Below, in pieces: positions 1-9,515 of a DNA stretch of 56,179 nt. The DNA is from an uncultured Flavonifractor sp. (GTDB taxonomy: Bacteria; Bacillota; Clostridia; Oscillospirales; Oscillospiraceae): assembly GCF_944385615.1 (NCBI RefSeq), contig NZ_CALWXV010000010.1, positions 1-56,179 on the forward strand, read 5' to 3'. Under the pieces are notes generated by a model. That model was given only the letters and a program-made list of their open reading frames with translations. It did no database searches and was not told where the DNA came from. The translations under genes were made by a program, and so were the position numbers. Each line of letters opens with the position of its first letter. Positions within the stretch are counted from its first letter, which is position 1.

Positions 1-1095
<1,095 letters not shown>

Positions 1096-1096
1096 C

Positions 1097-2617
1097 TTAA
1101 TTCAGAATCAGCGTCTCCCCATCCATCTCCGCGGGCTTTTCCAGGCCCATCAGATCCAGCATGGTGGGGGCGATGTCGGCCAGACGGCCGTCCCGCAGCT
1201 TCACATCGGCGCCCACAATATAGAAGGGCACCAGGTTGGTGGTGTGGGCGGTGTAGGGAGTGGTCCCGTCGTCGTCCAGCATCCGGTCGGCGTTGCCGTG
1301 GTCGGCGGTGATGAGAGACACGCCGCCCATCTTGGTGGTGGCCTCCACCACCTTGCCAACACCGGTGTCCACGGCCTCCACGGCCTTTACAGCGGCGTCA
1401 AACACGCCGGTGTGGCCCACCATATCACAGTTGGCAAAGTTGAGGATGATTACGTCATACTTGCCGCTCTCGATGCGCTTGACTGCCTCCTCGGTGACCT
1501 CGGGGGCGCTCATCTCGGGCTGCAAATCGTAGGTAGCCACCTTGGGAGAGGGGATCAGGCACCGGTCCTCACCGGGGAAGACCTGCTCGGCGCCGCCGTT
1601 GAAGAAGAAGGTCACATGGGCGTACTTCTCGGTCTCGGCGATGCGCAGCTGGGTGTAGCCCTGGCGGGCGATATACTCGCCAAAGATGTTCTCCAGCTCC
1701 CGATGGGGGAAGGCGATGAGCACGTTGGGCATGGTGGCGTCATACTCGGTGGTACACACATAGGTGACGGGGAAATAGCCCTTCTTCCGCTCCACGTCGG
1801 TGAAAGCGGGGTCCACAAAGCACCGGGTGATCTCCCGGGCCCGGTCGGGGCGGAAGTTCATGAAAATGATGGAGTCGCCCTCCTTCACCTTGCCCTCCTT
1901 GGTGCATACCACGGGCTCCACAAACTCGTCGGTGACCCCGGCGTCGTAGGATTTCTGAACGGCGTCCACCGGGTCGGGGTTCTCGGTGCCCACGCCCAGG
2001 ACAATGGCGTCATAGGCCCGCTGCAAACGGTCCCAGCGCTTGTCCCGGTCCATGGCGTAGAAGCGGCCCATGACGGTGGCCACCTGGCCCACGCCCAGCT
2101 CCTTGCACTTGTTCACCAGCTGCTGGACATAGTCCTTGCCGGAGGAGGGGGGCACATCGCGGCCGTCCAGGAAGCAGTGGACGAACACCTTGTGCAGGCC
2201 CCGCTTCTTGGCCATCTCCAGCAGGGCAAAGATGTGGGTGATATGGCTGTGGACGCCGCCGTCGCTCAGCAGGCCGAACACGTGCAGCGCGCCGTCCCGC
2301 TCCTTGCAGTCGTCCATGGCCTCAATATAGGCCTCATTCTCAAAGAAACTGCCGTCCTGGATGGACTTGGTGATCCGGGGCAGGTCCTGGAACACCACCC
2401 GGCCCGCGCCGATGTTGGTGTGACCCACCTCAGAGTTGCCCATCTGGCCCTCGGGCAGGCCCACGTCCATGCCGGAGGCCGCCAGCTTGCAGCCGGGATT
2501 CTCGGCAAAGATCTTGTCCAGGTTGGGGGTGTGGGCTGCGGCGATGGCGTTGCCGGTCTTGTCGTCCCGCAGGCCAAAGCCGTCCATAATAATGAGTGTG
2601 GTCGGTGTTTTACTCAT
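1097..2617 (-). CDS. gpmI: 2,3-bisphosphoglycerate-independent phosphoglycerate mutase
   Basis: Manganese-dependent interconversion of 3- and 2-phosphoglycerate in glycolysis. The protein is 506 residues, normal for the family (about 510). It begins with the metal-binding alkaline-phosphatase-fold motif TLIIMDGFGLR. The phosphorylated nucleophile serine lies in QMGNSEVGHTNIGAGR (about residue 62). Further family motifs are FLDGRDVPPSS, MGRFYAMDRD, NFRPDRARE and the C-terminal metal site TADHGNADRM. It lies between tpiA and eno on the same strand, as in many Firmicutes glycolytic operons. The last 15 codons are duplicated about 150 bases downstream of the stop. Confidence 0.97.
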   Translation of the reverse strand: MSKTPTTLIIMDGFGLRDDKTGNAIAAAHTPNLDKIFAENPGCKLAASGMDVGLPEGQMGNSEVGHTNIGAGRVVFQDLPRITKSIQDGSFFENEAYIEAMDDCKERDGALHVFGLLSDGGVHSHITHIFALLEMAKKRGLHKVFVHCFLDGRDVPPSSGKDYVQQLVNKCKELGVGQVATVMGRFYAMDRDKRWDRLQRAYDAIVLGVGTENPDPVDAVQKSYDAGVTDEFVEPVVCTKEGKVKEGDSIIFMNFRPDRAREITRCFVDPAFTDVERKKGYFPVTYVCTTEYDATMPNVLIAFPHRELENIFGEYIARQGYTQLRIAETEKYAHVTFFFNGGAEQVFPGEDRCLIPSPKVATYDLQPEMSAPEVTEEAVKRIESGKYDVIILNFANCDMVGHTGVFDAAVKAVEAVDTGVGKVVEATTKMGGVSLITADHGNADRMLDDDGTTPYTAHTTNLVPFYIVGADVKLRDGRLADIAPTMLDLMGLEKPAEMDGETLILN

Positions 2618-2682
2618 AGTTTACCTCTGTTCTCTGTTCTGAAAGCTGGCAAAGCGCTTCAATGCGCCTGATGTCACGCTTC

Positions 2683-3456
2683 TTATTCCTGATTCGCGGC
2701 GTTGATGATCTCCACAAAATCGGGAGCCTTCAGGGAAGCGCCGCCAATCAGGCCGCCGTCCACGTCGGGCTGAGCCAGCAGCTCCTGAGCGTTCTTGGCG
2801 TTCATGGAGCCGCCGTACTGGATAGTGACGGAGCGGGCCACGCGGGCGCCGTACAGCTTGCGAATAACGGCGCGGATGGCCTCGCACACCTCGTTGGCCT
2901 GCTCGGCAGTGGCGGTCTTGCCGGTGCCGATGGCCCAGATGGGCTCATAGGCGATGACCACATGGCGCATCTTGTCGGCGGGCACGCCGGACAGAGCGGC
3001 CTTCACCTGGTAAGAAATCAGGTCCATGGTGACCCCCAGCTCCCGCTGCTCCAGGCTCTCGCCCACACACACGATGGGATACAGGCCAGCCTCCAGGGCG
3101 GCGTGGACCTTCTTGTTGACGGTGAAGTCGGTCTCATTGTAGTACTGACGGCGCTCGGAGTGGCCGATGATGACGTACTTCACGCCGATCTCCTTGAGCA
3201 TCTCAGGAGAAACCTCGCCGGTAAAAGCGCCGTGAGACTCATAGTGGCAGGTCTCAGCGCCGATGGCCACGCGGCTCTCCTTGAACAGGCGCACAGCAGC
3301 CTGGAGGTTCACGGAGGGCACGCACAGCACCACCTCACACCACTTGGGCTTGCCGATCAGGGGCTTGAGCTCCTCGGCAAAAGCCTTGGTCTCGGAGAGG
3401 GTCTTGTTCATCTTCCAGTTGCCGGCGATAATGGTCTTGCGATATCTTCTGTTCAT
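2683..3456 (-). CDS. tpiA: Triosephosphate isomerase
   Basis: Interconverts dihydroxyacetone phosphate and glyceraldehyde 3-phosphate. At 257 residues it is full length. The N-terminal GNWKMNKT carries the substrate-binding Asn and Lys. The electrophile histidine is in [15 protein letters not shown], the catalytic glutamate in [17 protein letters not shown], and the phosphate-binding loop is [10 protein letters not shown] followed by GLIGGASL. The start is the ATG at 3456, with a purine-rich AAAGGGG upstream. It is the third gene of the glycolytic operon, 65 bases before gpmI. Confidence 0.97.
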   Translation of the reverse strand: MNRRYRKTIIAGNWKMNKTLSETKAFAEELKPLIGKPKWCEVVLCVPSVNLQAAVRLFKESRVAIGAETCHYESHGAFTGEVSPEMLKEIGVKYVIIGHSERRQYYNETDFTVNKKVHAALEAGLYPIVCVGESLEQRELGVTMDLISYQVKAALSGVPADKMRHVVIAYEPIWAIGTGKTATAEQANEVCEAIRAVIRKLYGARVARSVTIQYGGSMNAKNAQELLAQPDVDGGLIGGASLKAPDFVEIINAANQE

Positions 3457-3556
3457 GGGTAGGCTGGGCCCCTTTCTTCTATTCTTCTCTCTTGGTTTTT
3501 GACCCGGATGGGTCTGGCGGGAAAAATTTGCGCTTTATTATCTTTATTACTGTCAC

Positions 3557-3679
3557 GCTGCGGGCCCTCCGCCGCGGCGGATAAGCCCCTCCGGCTTTGC
3601 AAGCCGGCCTGCGGCCCCCTCGGGCCTCCGGTCCGTTTGCTCCGCTCCGGGTCTTATCCGCCTGCTGCGGGCCCTCCGC
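3557..3679. repeat. REP-like composite repeat in the pgk-tpiA spacer
   Basis: The spacer between pgk and tpiA (3457-3684) has no ORF. It contains a 16-base direct repeat, gctgcgggccctccgc, at 3557-3572 and 3664-3679. Inside these are a 10-base inverted pair (ggcggataag at 3576-3585, cttatccgcc at 3653-3662) and a small hairpin (ccggctt/aagccgg, 3591-3607). The nested symmetry suggests a mobile REP/MITE-like element or a structured mRNA spacer rather than a simple terminator, as there is no adjoining T tract. Confidence 0.6.
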
Positions 3680-3684
3680 GCTTC

Positions 3685-4875
3685 TTACTTATCCAGCAGG
3701 CAGGCCACGCCGGGCAGCTCCTTGCCCTCCAGGAACTCCAGAGAAGCACCGCCGCCGGTGGAGATGTGAGTCATCTTATCGGCATAGCCCAGCTGCTCCA
3801 CAGCTGCGGCGGAGTCGCCGCCGCCCACGATGGTGATAGCGCCGGACTCGGCCAGAGCCTTGGCCATGGCCTTGGTGCCCTCGGCAAAGGCGGGGAACTC
3901 AAACACGCCCATGGGGCCGTTCCACACCACGGTGCCGGCGCCCTTGACGGCGGCGGAGAAAGCCTCGATGGTCTTAGCGCCAATGTCCATGCCCATCAGG
4001 TCGGCGGGGATATCCTCGCCCACGGCCACAGGCTCGGCGTCCTTGGAGAACTCCACGGCGCACAGGTTATCGCAGGGCAGCAGGAAGTTGACGCCCTTGT
4101 CCTTGGCCTTCTGCATCATGTCCTTGGCGTAGTCCAGCTTGTCCTCTTCCAGCAGGGACTTGCCGATGGTGTGGCCGTTGGCCTTGGCAAAGGTGTAGCT
4201 CATGCCGCCGCCGATGATGATGGTGTCGGCCTTCTCCAGCAGGTTGTTGATGACGTTGATCTTGTCGGACACCTTGGCGCCGCCCAGCACAGCCACGAAG
4301 GGGCGCTTGGGGTCGTCCAGAGCCTTGCCCATGATGTCCAGCTCCTTGCCGATCAGGAAGCCGGAGACGGCGGGCAGATAGGCGGCCACACCGGCGGTGG
4401 AGGCGTGGGCGCGGTGCACAGTGCCAAAGGCGTCGGATACGTACACCTCAGCCATGTCGGCCAGCTTCTTGGCGAAAGCGGGGTCGTTCTTCTCCTCACC
4501 CTTGTCAAAGCGCAGGTTCTCCAGCAGCAGGATCTGGCCGGGCTGAAGGGCAGCGGCCTTGGCCTTGGCGTCGTCGCCCACAATGTCCTTGGCAAAGATG
4601 ACCTCGCGGCCCAGCAGCTCGCTCAGGCGCTTGGCCACGGGAGCCAGAGTCAGGGACTCCTTCCACTCGCCCTTGGGCTTGCCCAGGTGAGAGCAGGCGA
4701 TGACGGCGGCGTTCTGCTCCAGCAGGTACTGAATGGTGGGCAGGGCAGCCACGATGCGCTTGTCGTCGGTGATGGCGCCGGTGGACTTGTCCTGGGGCAC
4801 ATTGAAATCGCAGCGGAGGAGGACCTTCTTGCCGGCCACGTCGATGTCTTTCACGGTCTTCTTGTTGTAGTTCAT
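3685..4875 (-). CDS. pgk: Phosphoglycerate kinase
   Basis: Transfers phosphate from 1,3-bisphosphoglycerate to ADP, the first ATP-forming step of glycolysis. The 396 residues match the family length. Seen motifs: [14 protein letters not shown] (N-domain substrate site), [41 protein letters not shown], and the C-terminal nucleotide motif [15 protein letters not shown] followed by [20 protein letters not shown]. The ATG overlaps the trmL stop as ATGA, with an AAAGGAG site 9 bases upstream inside trmL, so translation is probably coupled. gapA, often next to pgk in Firmicutes, is not in the window. Confidence 0.97.
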   Translation of the reverse strand: MNYNKKTVKDIDVAGKKVLLRCDFNVPQDKSTGAITDDKRIVAALPTIQYLLEQNAAVIACSHLGKPKGEWKESLTLAPVAKRLSELLGREVIFAKDIVGDDAKAKAAALQPGQILLLENLRFDKGEEKNDPAFAKKLADMAEVYVSDAFGTVHRAHASTAGVAAYLPAVSGFLIGKELDIMGKALDDPKRPFVAVLGGAKVSDKINVINNLLEKADTIIIGGGMSYTFAKANGHTIGKSLLEEDKLDYAKDMMQKAKDKGVNFLLPCDNLCAVEFSKDAEPVAVGEDIPADLMGMDIGAKTIEAFSAAVKGAGTVVWNGPMGVFEFPAFAEGTKAMAKALAESGAITIVGGGDSAAAVEQLGYADKMTHISTGGGASLEFLEGKELPGVACLLDK

Positions 4876-5366
4876 ACTATACTAGCTCCTTTCATCTCGC
4901 CTTCCCCGGTCAGTCCGGGAAAATCCAGTTGTCGCAGGGCTTCGTACGCTAGGATTGCCGCTGAGTTGGAAAGATTGAGGCACCGGGCCTGGGCCCGGAT
5001 GGGGATACGGATACACCGGTCGCGATACCGCTGCCGGAATTCCTCCGGCAGACCGGCGGTCTCCTTGCCGAAGATCAGGTAGCACTCGTCCCGGAACTGA
5101 GCCTCCGTGTAAGGTCTGGGAGCCTTGGTGGTGGCTAGCCAGATATCCTCGGCGCCGGTCTTTTGAAAAAAGTCCTCCAGATTTTCATAGACCCGCAGAT
5201 CCACCAGATGCCAGTAGTCCAGGCCGGCCCGTTTGACCGCCTTGTCGCTGATATCAAAGCCAAGCGGCTTGATCAGGTGGAGCCGTATCCCGGTAACCGC
5301 GCAGGTACGGGCAATGTTGCCGGTGTTCTGCGGGATTTCCGGTTGATAAAGCACGATATTCAGCAT
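4872..5366 (-). CDS. trmL: tRNA (cytidine(34)-2'-O)-methyltransferase, TrmL type
   Basis: SPOUT-class methyltransferase predicted to 2'-O-methylate the wobble base of tRNA-Leu isoacceptors. At 164 residues it has the usual TrmL length. It opens with [20 protein letters not shown], the conserved substrate motif. The knotted SAM-binding C-terminus shows [40 protein letters not shown]. It is the first gene of the glycolytic operon and overlaps pgk by four bases. A sigma-A-like promoter lies just upstream (5409-5437). Placing an RNA-modification gene ahead of pgk is uncommon but the reading frames leave no doubt about linkage. Confidence 0.93.
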   Translation of the reverse strand: MLNIVLYQPEIPQNTGNIARTCAVTGIRLHLIKPLGFDISDKAVKRAGLDYWHLVDLRVYENLEDFFQKTGAEDIWLATTKAPRPYTEAQFRDECYLIFGKETAGLPEEFRQRYRDRCIRIPIRAQARCLNLSNSAAILAYEALRQLDFPGLTGEGEMKGASIV

Positions 5367-5408
5367 TTTACTCCCTCTTTACACCTCTATCACTGTTCAG
5401 CGCAGGCT

Positions 5409-5437
5409 ATTGTACTCCAAAATCTCGGGGATTTCAA
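5409..5437 (-). promoter_or_regulatory. Promoter of trmL-pgk-tpiA-gpmI-eno
   Basis: On the minus strand TTGAAA (5432-5437) and TACAAT (5409-5414) are separated by 17 bases. They lie about 43 bases upstream of the trmL start codon. A good sigma-A match and the only clear promoter seen ahead of the glycolytic genes. Confidence 0.65.
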
Positions 5438-5500
5438 CCGTAAAAGCGTGAAAAAGCGGTAAAACGTACAGTTTTCTTTGTACAAACCCTGCTTCTTTTC

Positions 5501-5529
5501 TTTACTGTACTAGAAAACTATGGTATGAT
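5501..5529 (+). promoter_or_regulatory. Promoter of proBA
   Basis: TTTACT (5501-5506) and TATGAT (5524-5529) with a 17-base spacer, 38 bases before the proposed proB start. Short gtac-containing symmetry (cgtacag, ttgtaca) lies upstream at about 5465-5483 and could be an operator, but that is only a guess. Confidence 0.6.
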
Positions 5530-5567
5530 GCTCCCAGACACCGGATCAAACGAGGAGGATGAACGCA

Positions 5568-6371
5568 TTGCAGTCCAAACATCAGGTACATCGATTGGTG
5601 GTCAAGGTGGGTACCTCCACCCTCACCCGGGACACCGGGAGCCTCAATCTTCAGAATATGGAACATCTGGCCCGGGTGCTCTCCGATCTGGAGGGCATGG
5701 GCTATCAGGTGGTGCTGGTGTCCTCCGGCGCCATCGGCATCGGCACCAAAAAGCTGCGGCTGGAGGCCCGGCCCACCGAGCTGCGGATGAAGCAGGCCAC
5801 CGCCGCCGTGGGCCAGTGCATGATGATGCACATCTATGACAAGCTCTTTGCCGAGTATAACCGGACGGTGGCCCAGATCCTGCTCACCGGTGAGGATGTG
5901 GACGCTCCCATCCGCTCGGAGCACCTGCACAACACCTTTGAAGCCCTGCTGGAGCTGGGGGTCATCCCGGTGGTCAACGAGAACGACTCGGTGTCCTCCG
6001 CCGAGATCGAGACCGGCCAGTGCAAGGTGCTGGGCGACAACGATACTCTCTCCGCCATCGTGGCCCGGTTGTGCGGCGCTGATCTGCTGGTGCTGCTCAG
6101 CGACATCGACGGGCTGTACGACGCTGACCCCCGGACCCATCCCAACGCCAAGCTCATCCACCATGTGGAGGCCATCACCCCCGAGCTGCGGGCCATGGCC
6201 GGAGGCGCGGGCACCTGGCGGGGCACCGGCGGCATGGCTACCAAGCTCAACGCCGCCCAGATCGCCCTGGACGCAGGCATCCAGATGGTCATCGCCAACG
6301 GGAACAACATCGAATCTCTCTATGATATTGTGGCAGGCAAGGATGTGGGCACCCGCTTTGCAGCCCCTTAA
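5568..6371 (+). CDS. proB: Glutamate 5-kinase (short form, no PUA domain)
   Basis: Phosphorylates glutamate to glutamyl 5-phosphate, the first step of proline synthesis. The amino acid kinase fold shows VVKVGTSTLT, VLVSSGAIGIG, NENDSVS, GDNDTLSAIVARL and LSDIDGLYDADPR, then GTGGMATKLNAA. The protein ends right after the kinase domain (267 residues), so the C-terminal PUA domain found in many ProB proteins is absent, a known short form. Start choice: GGAGG (5554-5558) abuts an in-frame ATG at 5559 with no spacing but sits 9 bases before an in-frame TTG at 5568, so TTG is preferred. proA follows 35 bases later. Confidence 0.94.
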   Translation: MQSKHQVHRLVVKVGTSTLTRDTGSLNLQNMEHLARVLSDLEGMGYQVVLVSSGAIGIGTKKLRLEARPTELRMKQATAAVGQCMMMHIYDKLFAEYNRTVAQILLTGEDVDAPIRSEHLHNTFEALLELGVIPVVNENDSVSSAEIETGQCKVLGDNDTLSAIVARLCGADLLVLLSDIDGLYDADPRTHPNAKLIHHVEAITPELRAMAGGAGTWRGTGGMATKLNAAQIALDAGIQMVIANGNNIESLYDIVAGKDVGTRFAAP

Positions 6372-6406
6372 GACTGCCTGCATCACCATTTAAAGGAGTG
6401 ACTATC

Positions 6407-7654
6407 ATGACACAGCTGGAAATGCAGGGGCTGGCGGCCAAAAATGCCAGCCGGGTACTGTCCATCGCGGGCACCGCCCAAAAAAATGCCGCGCTCGAGG
6501 CCATCGCCCAGGCCATGGAACAGCGGACCGATGAGATCCTGGCGGCCAACGGCCGGGATATGGAGGCGGCCAGAGCCGCCAACATGCGCCCCTCTCTTCA
6601 GGACCGGCTGGCTCTGGATGCCGGGCGCATCGACGGGATCGTGGACGGCGTGCGGCAGGTGGCCGCCCTGCCCGACCCCATTGGACAGGTCACCCACATG
6701 GGCACCCGTCCCAACGGGCTTATCATCGGCAAGCGCCGGGTACCGCTGGGTGTCATCGGCATTATCTACGAGGCCCGGCCCAACGTGACGGTGGACGCCG
6801 CCGCCCTGTGCCTGAAGTCGGGCAACACCGTTATCCTCCGGGGCGGCAAGGAGGCCTTTGCGTCCAATCTGGCCTTTGTCTCCATCATGCGGGACGCCCT
6901 GGAATCCGCCGGTCTGCCCCGGGACTGTGTGGCCCTGGTCACCGACACCAGCCGGGAGAGCGCTACGGAGCTGATGAATCTGACAGAATATCTGGACGTG
7001 CTCATCCCCCGGGGGGGCGCGGGACTCATCAAGAGCGTGGTGGAAAACGCCAAGGTGCCGGTAATCCAGACCGGCGTGGGCGTGTGCCATGTGTACGTCC
7101 ACGGGGAGGCCGATCTGGACATGGCCGCCCGCATCATCCACAACGCCAAAACCTCCCGGCCCTCGGTGTGCAACGCCGCAGAGTGCCTGCTGGTGGACCG
7201 GGCCATCGCCCGTGAGTTTCTGCCCATGGCCTGGCAGCTGCTCCAGACCAAGCAGGTAGAGCTGCGGGGCTGCCCTGAGACCCGGGCCATTCTGGGGGAC
7301 TTTGTCAAGCCCGCCCAGGAGGTGGACTGGGATACGGAATTTGGCGACTATATCCTGGCCGTCAAGGTGGTGGGCGGCTTTGAGGAGGCGGTGGAATTCA
7401 TCCACGCCCACGGCACCGGCCACTCCGAGGCCATTGTCACCAACAACTATTTTGCCGCCCAGCAGTTTTTGGACCAGGTGGACGCAGCGGCGGTGTACGT
7501 CAACGCCTCCACCCGGTTTACCGACGGCAACGAGTTCGGCCTGGGGGCGGAGATCGGCATTTCCACTCAGAAGATGCACGCCCGGGGTCCCATGGGGCTG
7601 GAGGAGCTGACCTCCAGCAAATTTGTGATTTACGGCACCGGCCAGATCCGCTGA
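6407..7654 (+). CDS. proA: Glutamate-5-semialdehyde dehydrogenase (gamma-glutamyl phosphate reductase)
   Basis: NADPH-dependent reduction of glutamyl 5-phosphate to the semialdehyde in proline synthesis. 415 residues, normal length. Motifs: RRVPLGVIGIIYEARPNVTVDAAALCLKSGN, IPRGGAGLIKSV, and the active-site cysteine region SRPSVCNAAECLLV. The C-terminus has GTGHSEAIVT, NASTRFTDGNEFGLGAEIGIST and ARGPMGLEELT. The ATG at 6407 is 8 bases after AAAGGAG; a GTG at 6398 overlaps that site and is rejected. Co-transcribed with proB. Confidence 0.97.
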   Translation: MTQLEMQGLAAKNASRVLSIAGTAQKNAALEAIAQAMEQRTDEILAANGRDMEAARAANMRPSLQDRLALDAGRIDGIVDGVRQVAALPDPIGQVTHMGTRPNGLIIGKRRVPLGVIGIIYEARPNVTVDAAALCLKSGNTVILRGGKEAFASNLAFVSIMRDALESAGLPRDCVALVTDTSRESATELMNLTEYLDVLIPRGGAGLIKSVVENAKVPVIQTGVGVCHVYVHGEADLDMAARIIHNAKTSRPSVCNAAECLLVDRAIAREFLPMAWQLLQTKQVELRGCPETRAILGDFVKPAQEVDWDTEFGDYILAVKVVGGFEEAVEFIHAHGTGHSEAIVTNNYFAAQQFLDQVDAAAVYVNASTRFTDGNEFGLGAEIGISTQKMHARGPMGLEELTSSKFVIYGTGQIR

Positions 7655-7691
7655 GCATAGCATGGAGCGGCCCCATACAAGGTTCATCTTA

Positions 7692-7721
7692 CATACGGCG
7701 GGCAGGTGTGCCCGCCGTATG
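7692..7721. repeat. Perfect 13-bp-arm hairpin after proA
   Basis: catacggcgggca and its exact complement flank a 4-base loop. There is no T tract after it; the sequence runs on into the ribosome site of the next gene. It may be a REP-like element or a structure modulating read-through from proA. Confidence 0.6.
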
Positions 7722-7741
7722 AATTTGTAGGGGGTGCTTCC

Positions 7742-8083
7742 ATGCTGGAACGCCAGATTATGCCGGAGGGCGGCGTGGTATATTGCGACCTGGGCGCCCT
7801 CCAGCCCGGCGGCGGGCAGATCATCGACTGCTCCCTGGTCCTGACCGGGGTGCTGCCCGAGCGGCGGGTGGCTTTGGCCGCCGAGCTGATGGACGGAGAC
7901 ACCTGTCTGGGGGCGCGGCTCTTTACCGTCCCGCCCCACCACCAGCCAGCCGCCGCCGATGTAACGCTCACCGGCCTGCGCTTTTACCTGCCGGAGGGGG
8001 TCAGCCATCCCCTCACCCTGCGGGCCGATGCCCACTATATAGACCGGAACGAGCGCTGTCTTTTCGTTCCATCAAGTGGCTAA
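7742..8083 (+). CDS. Small protein of unknown function
   Basis: A 113-residue protein that I cannot assign to a named family. It has no signal peptide or membrane segment and alternates hydrophobic residues as in a beta-sandwich. The run VLTGVLPERRVALAAELMDG with a later FTVPPH and LTGLRFYLPEG resembles, from memory, a small beta-rich domain seen in Clostridia surface proteins; this is weak. The ATG at 7742 follows an AGGGGGTG site. It is 87 bases after proA, with a perfect hairpin between, so it could be read with proBA. The stop codon lies inside the loop of the next hairpin (8069-8097). Confidence 0.6.
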   Translation: MLERQIMPEGGVVYCDLGALQPGGGQIIDCSLVLTGVLPERRVALAAELMDGDTCLGARLFTVPPHHQPAAADVTLTGLRFYLPEGVSHPLTLRADAHYIDRNERCLFVPSSG

Positions 8084-8293
8084 TTGCCACTTGATGGAGA
8101 AGAATGCAGCCCGCCGCGCGCATAATTTATCCGCCGCTAGCGGATAAATTCCACACTTGCGGGCTGAGAAGTGTTTTCCGCGACGCGCATGTCGCCGCGG
8201 AAAACTGATTTATTTGATTTGCGCCTGTAGGCGCAAACTCTGCGAGGCTTTCTTAACAAGCTGACAGGGGCCGCTGCCAATGGCAGCGGCCCC
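8069..8293. repeat. Cluster of five palindromes between convergent genes
   Basis: Perfect inverted repeats follow one another: 8069-8080/8086-8097 (12-bp arms), 8124-8134/8140-8150 (11) nested inside cagcccgc/gcgggctg (8107-8114/8159-8166), 8173-8182/8196-8205 (10), 8218-8225/8230-8237 (8), and 8267-8278/8282-8293 (12). The last is the best candidate terminator for the minus-strand methyltransferase gene, though its T tract is poor. The density is far higher than needed to end two transcripts. Confidence 0.75.
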
Positions 8294-8298
8294 ATCGT

Positions 8299-9501
8299 TT
8301 ATTGCTCCTCCAAAACCTGGAAAATATAGAATTTCAGATACAGGGACTGGTCCGCCCCCCACAGCACCGGGTGGTCGGCGGCCTGGGTGCGGTACTCCAC
8401 CTGCCGCAGGCGGCGTCGGGCATCCCGGGCGGCCTCCCCGATGGTCTTGGTGAACAGCTCCGGCGTCATGAAGTGGGAGCAGGAGCAAGTGGCCAGATAG
8501 CCGCCGTTTTTCACCAGGCGTATGCCCCGCAGGTTGATCTCCCGGTAGCCGGTCACCGCCTTTTTTACCGAGGCTCTGGACTTGGTAAAGGCAGGCGGGT
8601 CCAAAATCACCAGGTCGAATCGCTCCCCCTGCTTTTCCAGGGCGGGCAGCAGTTCAAACACATCATGGCACTCAAACCGCACACGGTCGCTCATGCCGTT
8701 GAGCTGGGCGTTCCGGGTGGCCTGATCCACCCCCAGCTGGGAGGCGTCCACACCCAGCACCTCTCTGGCGCCGCCTTTGGCGGCGTTGAGGGCAAAGGCT
8801 CCGGTGTGGGTAAAGCAGTCCAGCACCCGACCGTTTTTTGCCAAAGGCTGGATGGCCAGCCGGTTATACTTCTGGTCCAGGAAGAAGCCGGTCTTTTGCC
8901 CCTCGGCCACGTCCACCAGGTAGCGGACCCCGTTTTCCACGATCTCCACCACCGGGTCAAAGGGCTGGGACAAGAAGCCCTTCACCCGCTCCATGCCCTC
9001 CTTCAGGCGCACCTTGGCATCACTGCGCTCGTACACCCCCCGGATGGTCACGCCGTCCTCGGCCAGCACCTTCACCAGCAGGTCCACAATGGGTTTCTTC
9101 AGCTTGTCAATGCCCAGGGCCAGGGACTCCACCACCAGCACGTCGGCAAACTTGTCCACCACCAGACCAGGCAGGAAGTCGGCCTCTCCGAAGATAACCC
9201 GGCAGGAGGAGGTGTCCACCGTGTCCTTGCGGTACTGCCAGGCAGCCCGGACCCTCCCTTCCAGAAACGCCTCGTCGATGACGGTATCCGCCTTGCGGGA
9301 CAGGACCCGCACCGCGATAGTGGAAGCACGGTTGAGAAAGCCCACACCCAGCGGGTAACCATTGTAATCCTCAATGCGGACAATGCCGCCGTCGGCGGGA
9401 TCGCCCAAGATCTCACCGATTTCATTGTCATAGATCCAGGGGCCGCCCGCCTTGAAGGACCGGCCCTCTCCCCGCTTCAGGCGGATGGCTGCGTCTGTCA
9501 T
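8299..9501 (-). CDS. rlmI: Class I SAM-dependent rRNA methyltransferase, RlmI type
   Basis: Predicted 23S rRNA cytosine-C5 methyltransferase. The 400-residue protein has an N-terminal PUA-like region (RLKRGEGRSFKAGGPWIYDNEI), a central substrate region (FGEADFLPGLVVDKFADVLVVES), and a Rossmann methyltransferase domain with GRVLDCFTHTGAFALNAAKGGA (SAM motif I) and LVILDPPAFTKSRAS (motif IV). CSCSHFM holds the probable catalytic cysteine region. Start ATG at 9501 with GGAGAG upstream. It follows nrdD on the same strand by 14 bases and is probably co-transcribed, which would put it under nrdD's promoter. The exact target base (C1962 in E. coli RlmI) is inferred from the family. Confidence 0.88.
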   Translation of the reverse strand: MTDAAIRLKRGEGRSFKAGGPWIYDNEIGEILGDPADGGIVRIEDYNGYPLGVGFLNRASTIAVRVLSRKADTVIDEAFLEGRVRAAWQYRKDTVDTSSCRVIFGEADFLPGLVVDKFADVLVVESLALGIDKLKKPIVDLLVKVLAEDGVTIRGVYERSDAKVRLKEGMERVKGFLSQPFDPVVEIVENGVRYLVDVAEGQKTGFFLDQKYNRLAIQPLAKNGRVLDCFTHTGAFALNAAKGGAREVLGVDASQLGVDQATRNAQLNGMSDRVRFECHDVFELLPALEKQGERFDLVILDPPAFTKSRASVKKAVTGYREINLRGIRLVKNGGYLATCSCSHFMTPELFTKTIGEAARDARRRLRQVEYRTQAADHPVLWGADQSLYLKFYIFQVLEEQ

Positions 9502-9515
9502 TTTCCAATCTCTCC

